Of a DNA stretch of 64,000 nt, positions 47,201 through 59,200 are shown one piece after another. Each line of letters starts with the position of its first letter. Positions within the stretch are counted from its first letter, which is position 1. Position numbers and translations under genes: made by a program. Source of the DNA: Mactra quadrangularis (Eukaryota; Mollusca; Bivalvia; Venerida; Mactridae). The DNA is taken from NCBI GenBank assembly GCA_025267735.1, contig CM046307.1, positions 60,631,395 to 60,695,394 on the forward strand, given 5' to 3'. The notes beneath the pieces are model-generated. The model saw nothing but the letters and a program-made list of their open reading frames with translations, made no database searches and was not told where the DNA came from.

Positions 47201-50200
47201 CATTTGGGAGGGGGCGTGATGGTGTTTAGATATCAGTAGGATAAAAATAATCAAGATAGCCTCAATTTATTGAGGCTAATGAGGATAATGAGTTAAAATC
47301 AATAATCTAGGTCCCTTAAGGGTCTTTTATTTTCAGTAATCAATATTTTGAGTCCCTGAATGGTATGTTCAAGAATTAATATCATACAGTTTCATATGAG
47401 GCTAAGTTATGATCAATATTTTTAGGTATGGTTCAATAGTTTCATAAACTTCTGATTCAAAGTATGATGTTTCACCCCTCAGGGTTTTGTTTCAATGTTG
47501 TAGAGTTTTGGTGGGAAAATCAGTACAAAATTCAAAAACCATAAAGTCACTGTTACCATGACAACCTACTGTCATTTCAATATTCATAGTTCAATAGTTT
47601 CATAAAATTCTGATTCAAAGTATGTTTCAATCACCCCTCAGGGTTTTGTTTCAATGTTGTAGAGTTTTGGTGTTAAGTCAGTTCAATATTCATAATACAA
47701 AGACTATAAATATAAATAAATATATTTTTAAGACGTAAATATTAAGTTTATTATATTCTTGCATAAAGGTCAAGCTCAGGTTAATTCTGTTGGACTATAT
47801 CAATGTTTATATGTAAAAAAATCATGGGGTCGATCGTGAACAAATTGTCGAAATTTTAAATTGATAATCAGGTAATTGATTTTTTCTTACGTCGACGTCA
47901 GTTTGAAATGTTATAATTTACAAAGTCTAACAGCGTAATCATTATAGTAAAGCATTGTTTTGGAATACATCAGATGTAATGATGACACTAAGACACACAT
48001 ATCATGGCACTGGACTAATACAGAATATTGAACATTTTTACAAAAAAAGTTTGATGAGATTATTGAGAATTCCAGCCATGATAACAGCATAAGGGTCAGA
48101 ATAAAAAATCAGTATCTGGTATGTCCACCTCTAGCTTGAATGACAGCCAAACAACGTCGTCTCATTGAACTTATGAGACGCCGGGTGAAGTGAGCAGGTG
48201 TCTGTGCCCATTCCTCGTGCAAAGCACTCTCCAAATCACGTACGTTATTGACGTCATTCCTGTCACGCAACTTACGACCAAGATAGTCCAACATAGGTTC
48301 TATTGGCGACAGATCTGGTGATTTCTCTCAAGATGAAAGAAATATCAAATCATTTGCAATATAGTTATTTAATTAAATATAGGGAGGCGAGACAGGATAG
48401 AGCGCCATGATCGTGCGACCACGTACACGACTCATGCAGGTTGTTTCGTCATCGTGATGGCCCTGGACTGTCTCTATATACATGGAAACACGTCCATTTG
48501 TCATTTTCATGTCAACATTTAGTAATAACCTTGTTACTCAATTATCTCATCATTACATCAGAACAACGACTCACACGTCGTATTTCTGTGCAATTCAGAC
48601 TACATTACTACAGAAACTAAATTCGTAGATCTACTTTTTTCACCTTATGATATCCGAGATTTATCTGCATAGAAGATCGCCGAGGTAAGTCCGGTGGTAA
48701 AGTTATAACTTCCTCGACAGACCTCTCTCAAAATGCCAATATTTTTCCGACAAAACTATTTTAATGGTTTCATATTGTTTGCATATTTTTAAATATGAGA
48801 GGCAATGCATTAAACTGACGTGACCCGGGTGCGTAGAAATTCATTTTATGTATTTTTGAATATATTTTTGTTTATCATAATACTGCATTTTGACCATGGC
48901 ACTCTTCCTGTCTTCGATTATAGGAGGTTGGATTTAAAACAATATGAATTTTTCGAAGGGGTAATAAGTACAGAAATGTATGAAATGGACATAGCAAATT
49001 TACCAATTAATCCATTTTATAGTGTACATGTATTCATTGATATTTTTTTCAAATTTCTCTCAAGATGAAAGAAGTATTAAATCATTTTCAATAAAGTTAT
49101 TTAATTAAATATAGGGAGGCGAGACAGGATAGAGCGCCATGATCGTGCGACCACATGCACGACTCATGCAGGTTGTTTCGTCATCTCACGATGACGAACG
49201 CAGAAAACAAAGCGTTTGACCAAGTCCTAGCAAAACATCAACAGCTCTGGTAACCATGCCATATTTCCCTTCTCTAAGAAAAAGGAATGACTTGGTATTT
49301 GGGAATGACCAGAGCCAGTAAAATGCTTCGCCAGAAAAAGGCAAACGCTTGACAAAGTGAACAGACGCAGCTTGTCTGTTTGATACAAGAACGTCCATAG
49401 ATCTATATACAAAATATTAATTACAAGGTTTTAGGTTAAATCATACCGCTGTACATAATTTATTAGTATGTCAAATAAATCGTACATGGGGTTATTTTAC
49501 TTGAAATTTCATAACTATCATTAATACGTTTTTTTACAAATTATAATTCAGTTGCTTTTTTTAATTTGATAGTGCAGTTTATTTGTATTTGATAACAACT
49601 CACAAAATTTAGGATTCATCTTCCAAAATTATCTTCCCCATATTTAATGTCCTTATTACAGTATTTAACTATTGTTACATGCTCTGCCCTTTAGGACCCA
49701 AATAGCTCAGTCGGCTAAAGGGAAGGAACGGAAATAATCATATGAAATGATAAGTTCAAGAGGTCGCTGGTTCGAAACCTAGCAAATGCATACATTTTTA
49801 TTTTTATATTTTATTTTTTTATTATACATGTATATCTATATTTTATATTATACATATATGTATTTACGTATTAAGAGGTAACATTGACATATTGAGATAT
49901 ATGCTGAGAGGAAAAAGTTTAGTCAGTAAGAATGTTTTATTTAATATTTTATTATAAACCCCATTTTATTGACAAAAAATTGATTTGTAACAAAATTTAT
50001 TCAATCGACAGAATATTGAACATTTTTACAAAAAAAGTTTGATGAGATTATTGAGAATTCCAGCCATGATAACAGCATAAGGGTCAGAATAAAAAATCAC
50101 AAACTAATCAGTATCTGGTATGTCCACCCCTAGCTTGAATGACAGGCAATCAACGTCGTCTCATTGAACTTATGAGACGCCGGGTGAAGTGAGCAGGTGT

Positions 50201-53200
50201 CTGTGCCCATTCCTCGTGCAAAGCACGCTCCAAATCACGTACGTTATTGACGTCATTCCTGTCACGCAACTTACGACCAAGATAGTCCCACATATGTTCT
50301 ATTGGCGACAGATCTGGTGATTTCTCTCAAGGTGAAAGAAATATCAAATCATTTGCATTTGTTTTAATACATAACTTACTTGTTAATAGTAATAAATTTC
50401 TCTTGCTGTACAACTGATCTGTGATAAATTTCTGTTCTGTTCTGTTTAAATCAAAGGAATTTCTATATACATGTATTATAGCTTTATGTTATTTTCGTCA
50501 TATATAACTTTATTTCTTCAAAATTTGAAGATACAAACATGATATAAATATAAAAATAAACAATAGAAAATAGAAATGGAAAGAAGAATAAATTAGACTG
50601 AACATATATACTAGGGCTGGGGATCGTTGAGCAAGTGGCGATTCGATCCGAACTACGATTCATGTGTAGCGATTTACAAACCGAACTACGAATCACTTGT
50701 TAATAAGAATCATAGAGGAATTCATGTAATAACAAAAATAAGTAAAAAAAAATACAGAAACTTAAATTACATTGTACTTCATGTAAATCCATGTACTCCA
50801 AACATTTCTTTTACCAGACGTTTTATGGACATTTTCAGTGATAACATTTTTGTTTAAAATGTTTATCAATCAAACTTTTGGCAAAAGATAACTCGGTTCT
50901 TACATAAATTAACGTTTTCATTAGTAGTGCGGCTCGTTTTCAGTGATAATTAAGCTGAAAATGTTCTTTCATTTTTTTCCAAACTTAGATCGCGATTCGA
51001 CGATTTCCGACGTGACGAATATTCGTACTCTATTTTCTGGTCGGGATAGCGAATACCCAAGCACTCGAATACTCGCAGCAGCCCTAATATATACATACCT
51101 GCAGATGACTTATTGCATAACATGTGATATTTAAGTCAGTTTAAATACATATTTAATTTGTTTCTATTACAGATAATTATCTCCTCTTTGCATCAGAACT
51201 CAACAGTAGATTAAGTTTTCAAGCGATTGCCAATGCCACAGTATCCGTGGATACATTCTTTGTTCTCAGGTAAATATTCTATGGAAAGCCAAAGTTATTC
51301 TAACTGACATGGATGATAAAAAGTATGTGTCTGTTATTAAAAGAAGAAATCGATTTTTATTTTTAAAAAAAACCCATAGAGTTGCTAAATTGCAATAATC
51401 ACAGTGCTATGAACACTATGAATCTGTTTATAGCGATTATATGGAAAGCCGCAGTTCATTTTTAGCAATATGTACAATTTATATTATAAAGAACAATATA
51501 TATTATAAATAACTCATGGAAATCTTAAGTTTTTTTATAAAAGTTAAATGGCAAGATGTAATATGGCTTTGAATGGCATTCGTTGCAACCTTAGTTGTTC
51601 CATTGGTATAGATCGGCCTATAGCACTGGCCCAAAATTGCTGAAATTCGTTGATGTAATATTTTATCAATGAACACTAAAACGGACCCGTACACATTATT
51701 GTGTATATGTACTATATATTGGTAACTATACATGTAAATAGGAGCACTTTTTTATGATCATAAGTTACAGAATCTGGTGCTAGTGTCTTATAACTTATAT
51801 CCACGCTTGTAGATTAAAAATGCATAGAATCAGAGAATTTCTTGGTGAGTTAGCAACATAATAATTTTCAACTGTTAACCCTGTGGTTTATTCTTAGAAT
51901 TCATCATTTCCTGTTTTGAATCATAAACGTGTCATGCTTAACTCGCCCGTGGAAATAGACCCAGCCAGTGGACGTTGGTACTGTTGTTCTTATTCTTTGA
52001 TGTTGTTCATTTATATAGAAGATTTAAGTTTGTTTAATTTAGTTGGTTTCTCGGAACTGACATTGTCTTTAAGATAAATATAAATAGAAAGCACTTGGGT
52101 TTAAATATGGAACGCTTGGGGACCACTTATAACCGGTTTAAAAAAAACAGTCGACCGTAAAATGGTGTTTGTTACAATTCTTAAACTTTGAAGGAAATGT
52201 AAGGGACTGCCCCGTCTTGTGGAAAACATGAACTTTGGATTTGTCTTTATGTTATAATAATCGTTGAATCACACTGTATATATACAGTCTTGTATACATG
52301 TACATATTTCAGTGGCTTATTAGTCGGATATTTATCATTAATTGAAATGAAGAAGAAAGGTGGACCATTAAAGATAAACTGGTTCATGTTTTACTTTCAT
52401 AGGTTTTGGAGGTGAGCAATAGTTACAACTATTCACAATTTTTCCTATTTAGAGACATTATTAAATGTATATAAACGATTTCTGTAATTGATACTTGTAA
52501 TTGGATATAGGCCAGATGCCTTTTGGTGAAAACCAGTGTACTAATTGATATGCAGTTTAATAAATATTCATGAATACAGTAAAGTTCCACTAGTTGTACC
52601 TTTAACATTGGTGGTCTAAATAGCGAAAAAGTCTTTATATAGGGCCTTTTTCTTATTAAATTAATTCTCGTACCCACAGGTTATCAAGATTCTTTATTTA
52701 ACGAGAATCTTGCCAACCTCTTGGTTCGAGAATGATCAAATCAAGCATTAAGAACTTTGAAATTATCACGTTTCCCATAGTTTTGCTATAACCAATGATG
52801 TATTGTACGTTTTTTCTCAACTATCAAAGCTTGAATAATTTGACGCTGACTGAATGCATTGTTTTTGTACTGGCGGCCTAATTGTTAATAAATATATCTT
52901 GACTAAAACATATCATACGGCATTAGAAGCTTTACTCGATCATTACACACACTTTCGGAAAGTCATGAATGTATCACCACGATAATTTTAACAAACTCTT
53001 TCACCGTGAAATTATTCATGTTTTGACAGTTGAGAAAAAACGAACTATATTTATTGCGGAACTTTACTGTAAATCATACATACTCATTAAGCAAACAAGT
53101 TATTTCTGTAAATGCTACATTCTATACTGGTTTTATACGGAATACGTATAGCGTCGATCAATTCTTTATTAAGATACAGGAGTTGGTTGAGTGATCAAAT

Positions 53201-56200
53201 CTCTCACTAAAAATCTGAATATGTTTAAGCTCACATGGTCTAGCTCAGGGTAAGCTTTTAGTATCGTAGAATGTCCGGCGTCCGTCGTCCGTCCACATTT
53301 CTTTGTGTACACTCTAATGGTAACATTGTACATTCAATTGTCATCACATTTGGTCAGGATGCTTGTTAATTAGGTAACTGCTCAATTAGCCCGAGCATTG
53401 GTCATCTTGGATGAAAACCTCGGTTACAGGAGCCAGAAATAGAAATATCTAGCAAACACTCTAGTGGCTACTTTTTATCAAAATATGGTTTGGTTTTACT
53501 CTGATTCATGTATATATCAATGGTACTTAGGTGAGCAATAAGGCCATCATGGCCCTCTTGGTTAGATTACTAGAGTAAAGCGGTATGCTACCACTGGTAC
53601 GTTGCCCCACCGGTGTGTGTATCGTGTCTCTGGTTCACAAGCACCAACATTTGATTCTTAGGATGAAGTTTATAACAACACAAAAACTGTATTATAACGT
53701 TTAATGATAGTGGTCTGAAAACGGTGTAGTCTATAATTGTTCTTGATACAGCTATAAATCCAAACTTGTGATGCATTTAAGTCCTGATTCAAATCAATGT
53801 TTATAAATCTCGTGTTCGAGCCACCTAACATGTTACATTCGGAACACCTCGATCATTTATTGAATAAATAATATTGGAAGGATTCGTGGTGTCCACCAAG
53901 GAAACTGAGATTTTAATACATACGCAAGGCAAAACACGGGCGAAACACCTAACGGTTATAAATGCAAAATAGTTCTTGTCGTAAACACTCAATGCTTTGT
54001 TAAAACAAGTTTCTATCTTATATATTTGACTAAATATTGCTCAGCGTTATTGAATAGTGTATTTTTAATTTATTGACCAAAATGAGACAATTATCACGGC
54101 CTAAACAATCGTGGATTTGTTATATTCAATACCGGTTTAAGCATTTTGTTCGAGCATGTGACGCATAGGTAGTTCCAAAATGGCGTCTAAATATATCCGA
54201 GGTTATTCCTAGTGAATGGCCGAGAAGATCCGAATGTAACATGATGGCGAAAACATATTGTCTTTAAAACAGGTTGACACCACCATACATGTTACTGCTT
54301 ATGCTATATGTTCCAACAATCAAATATTGGAGCGATGGTCCATTGTGGCCACAGACTGGCACTGAGAGAGACGAGTGTGAAGAAACATGGTGGACAAACT
54401 TGCTATACGTAAACAATGTCGTCAAGTCAGAAAAAATGGTAACAATTTTTTAAACAAATCTAAAAATTTCACATTATCAAGTCACTAGTTCTTCAGTCAA
54501 CATCATGCTGAATATAAGTTCATAAAAGCACTTCTCAATCATATGCATTACATGTACTAATATTATGAATAAATGTAATTGGTTAAAAGATGCATAGGTA
54601 ATAAAATGAATACTAATAAAAAACCAAGGATTAGATATAAATTTAGCGATAATAGAAGTTACAAGTTGGTTTTTAACTTTTTCTTCAATTACTTAGAGAC
54701 TGGGCTCACTAGAATGAGTCTAAAACGGCATCCCACAGGTTTTGCGCCGCATGACTGAAACTACGGTTGCCAAAAGTAGACGCAGTTGTTTTGCCATCGT
54801 ATCTCCTTAGTACGAAGGCTTATTGTCTTCTCTGTGTATAGTCTCGATTAACTCCAAAAGTAGATCTCATTTGTTTTATTTTATTTTAGTGCATGGGTTG
54901 GAGTTGGTATCTTGCTAATGACATGCAATTTTATTGGATAAGTCCATTCATGTTGATTCCATTGTTTTAGTATGTATGCTTATTTCTATTCTTTTTATTT
55001 ATAATTTATAATTACCATCAGTGCTTTGCTTTTGGGAATTTCAGTTCCGGTAGCGCCAATAAGCTGGTACGTCAATCTATGACCAATTTAATTAAAACCC
55101 AATCTAAAATTATCCGCTCACTCACTCGATTATTTTGGATCTGGCTACTTTTAATAAAACCCGCGTCGATAGCGCAGTTGGTAGCGCGCCGGGATTTGGA
55201 ATCTCGTGCCCGAGGGGGTGCGGGTTCGAATCCCATCCGGAAAGGTTATACCCTTCCATGAAAATTTGACAATAATGTCCATTTTCCTCCATTGATTAGA
55301 TAATACGGAGAAGTTTCCGGCCTTGTGGAAGGGTAGGTGAGTACTGGTTATAGACAATGGTCCAGGAAAGCTAGTTTATGTGCGCTGGTTGCCGTAAAAT
55401 GACCTAAATTGTGTTGACACGGCGTTAAATCTTATTACAAAAAAAACTTCATATAATGGGTCACGTTCAGCTGACGTTAGCTTTTATGATATTCATGACC
55501 AAATCATTGTGCTCGGTGAATTGTTTACTTGTAATATGTTGCATAATTTGCCCAAAATTTTTCTAATCACAGCTCGCGAATATCACTACCGTGAAATTAG
55601 CTAAAAACCCTCGGAATGCTTTTAAACGATGCATTTATTAGTGTTTCGTCTAGTAGATGAAAGCTACACATTGATTGGTCAACACAAAGGTCATCTCAAC
55701 ATGACCTCCTGAGCGATGTCATGAGATCCTATACGACAGCTGTCTATAGGATATCTGTTTACGAAGATTGTTCTACGACCATACAAAGGAACGAGCATGA
55801 CCGAGTGGTTACGACGTTGGACTGACAATTATTGGATAAAGAGCTACTTTAATTGCGGTAGTAATTATCCTTTGATTTGCGCATGTGCGGCCTAATGTAA
55901 TCGTTTGCGTCAAATTGAAATGATGATTTGCCATTGTCAGCATTTGAGATTGGGGAAACCCATGCAATTAATGAATGTGTAACACAAGTAAGCCGAATAC
56001 CAACAGTACATAACAAGGTCTGGATTTCGCAGGATCTCGGGTTACTCGTAGTTTTCGCTTAGGAATATGTTTATGGACTGAGGAAATAGTTAAGAAATCA
56101 AAGTATCATGGTTTTAGGGTGACAATACCACGTCACTATGACATCATAAGTGCTACGGTTTCAAGAAGAAAACATATCGCAGACATCCTGGGAAACCTAG

Positions 56201-59200
56201 CAACATTATTTATTTTCAGTGCGCTACAGTGACGAGTCTTTGTCCTTCTTTGAATAGGAATAACATTGACCAGTAGGTTTTCCAGGGGTTTTGCAAAAAA
56301 GTATATTGAACTAGCGTTGACGATCTGATGTGCAGCTATGAGTAATAAATAGGTTTCATGGAAATCTGACTAGTATAAAAGACTTACAGTTCTTTAAAAC
56401 TTCGAGTCGAGGCGGATTTTTCATTGTTTTCTTCCTCGAACCGTAGTGTTTGTAGCATGATGTTATTGTCACGTGGTGTTGCCACTTAGGGTTTCAAATG
56501 ATTCATATTTCACAGATTGATTGATTTATAATATTCATGTTTCATTATTAACCAACTAATTAAAGTAATTCAATGTTATTTTTTTTAATTTCAGTTCCAA
56601 GTTTTTTGGTACATTGGCTTGTTTAAGTCTCATATTAGCAAACTTTCTAAGCGCTGCATTGGTATCAAAACACAATGAAATTGTTTTAGGGTAAGTGACT
56701 CACACTTTGCGCTTCTAAACTCAATACCTATGAGATAACTTTTACCTTTTTGTCCCCGAAAATCATCAAATGGTTCCGTTTTTGAATATTGATCTAAAGC
56801 TTTTTAATATTGTGCAAAAAATATTAATAGAACGGTAAGTTAGGCCATTTGTAAACATATTTTTTACAGAATTCACATGCTTGTGTAGGCATTTTTGGAC
56901 ATACAGTAAGGCGCGCATAATAGTTGAAATACGATCTTTACCATATGCGAAGAGAATACGCATGCGATCCGCACGTTATACCATACCAAAAGTCAAACAC
57001 GAACGATACGTTTTACGATCTTTACGCAGGTCTTACGATATAAATCTCCATGCGTTTTAGAGTAGTTATTTGTGCAGTATTTTTAAAAATCCTTGCATTT
57101 GTTTGGCTATCGCAAGAATTTGATGAACAGGAATTTGTTTACATTTTGAACGTCACGTGACTATATTTTCTATCTTCCGACATATATATATATAAACGAA
57201 AAAATAAAATTGATGATTGATGATGCCACTAAATTTAATTTGAATTTCAATATAAAGTTATATCACAGACTAGTTTCGCCGTATATGGCTCTTCAGTGTG
57301 TATAATATAATAATGACGTGACGTTGACGTTGTCATGATTATATATTGAATATATATATATATTACGGAAAATGTGTTAAAACTGGTATCCGCTGAAAAA
57401 TAAACATAATATTTAATCAAAGCATTGAAGGTACTGAATTTGTTGAGTTTGGACAGTTTTATTAAGAATTTCTGTGTCATTCCTCATCGTTGGCCCCATT
57501 AATGTTTAATTGCACGACATCACCGGGTAATATTGAATATGTTGTGCACAATCACAGTTGATAAATAAACGTAAAAAATGAAACACAACCAAATGTTGAC
57601 AATCATTAGTGACTAGCCTTGATGTCGTTTTTAAGCTATACCTTATTTGTCTGTACCCTAACAAATGAAAGCATGCTTATGGTTTATTTATTCCAGAGGT
57701 AAAACACTCTTGTTTGATAAGATATACATAAAACCATGGTGTAGAGTTGGTCCTTACGTTGTTGGTATATTTACTGGATATATATTATACATTTCAAAGT
57801 GTAAAGTTAAAATGAACAAGGTAAGTTTATACATGAGGTTTCCCCATAAATTATAGTGGACTGTAACAATCCTCATTATAATCCTCCGCGGACGATTACA
57901 TTAGGCTGCGCATGCGCAATTAAATGTATATTTAATTACTACTGCAATCAAAATATTCATCTTTACGTGTTTACACACAAACGATGCTGTTTGTGCCATT
58001 GTAATATGTCTGATCTATACTAATAGACAAAAGATACTGGACATTTACATTTTGTGTAATATTTTTACAATTAGGAAACCCTTTGAAACGAAATTTATCC
58101 ACAAGTTTCAAATTATGTGTCACTAAACTTACCCACGATTTTGCGACAAAACGCTCAACCGATAACAATATTAAGCTCTTTGTTGAAAAAAAAAACGTTT
58201 TCCTCGAGCACGTCGAGAAAATAATCATGTCATTGTGTTGACGTCGAATTTCGATTAGACTTTCAACACGACTTTCGAAAAATCAAAACCATTTCATTGC
58301 CTTATCCTCATGAAATATGCATAACTTAAACGAAACTGATCATATCCTAGGTCTGATGCTCTTGGCGTCCGGGCAAAGCGCAGTAGACGTTGCTCGTACG
58401 TTAAACTGCAACTGAAAGACTAAAATAAATATCAGTGAGTAGTTTGACACTACGGTGTCGACAAAAGACGAAGCAATGTCTAGTTGACCAACAGTCACGA
58501 ACGTCAGAACTGACCAAGCTTTTACGTTGGCGCACGTCCGTAATCCGTTCAGAACGGCGACTGCAACTGCTCGACAATATGGGATCTCATACAAGATGGT
58601 ACGACAATGTCTTAAAAATAATGCTCGACCCATACGTCATAGGCGTCCATACTTTGGACAGAAGCTACTTCTGCGACATAGACGAGCGCGAATATTGCTT
58701 TCACGACGTCATTTGCGTTATATATGGCAATCTTGCCACACACGTATATGTTGACCAAATTTTACAACCTGATCTAATGTCATTTATTGCACGAAATTTT
58801 TGGACTGACTGTGCTCTACATTGCTTTGTTGGAGGAATGGGAACGGCTTCCAAATGCCGATGTTTTAAAGTACGTGCGGTAAATGCGTTAACGAGTGGCC
58901 ACTTGAAGAAGTCAGCGAGGTGGTCACACTCGTTGTTAGACACAAAGCATAGCAATTTGGCTTTATACTACTCGACTAAATTTACCTTTAAAATCAAAAT
59001 CATCTATTGCAGTTGATTTGCAGCTTTTAAAAAGGCATTTCTTATGTATAATAGGAGCTTACGTTATACAAATGTACATTGAACGTATTTTCAAATTATA
59101 TTGTTATAAATGTAAAGTATAATATGATCCCTTCAATTTGATACCACATTTATATGGAGTTTCCATTTCTGAAACATAAAAGGTCAGGTTTATACAGATG

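Noticed and set aside
55043..55064. A 22-nt micro-exon of the NRF-like gene between TTTTGGGAATTTCAG and GTACGT
   Set aside because: It would begin in the right phase, but it ends in phase 0 while the next exon needs phase 2; skipping it gives the expected protein sequence.
55160..55235. A functional tRNA gene
   Set aside because: A and B boxes are clear, but the acceptor-stem ends do not pair and the sequence continues into a SINE body shared with 27690-27957.
58435..59016. 193-codon open frame as a host gene
   Set aside because: It overlaps a Tc1-like transposase remnant in another frame and lacks family resemblance and splice signals.
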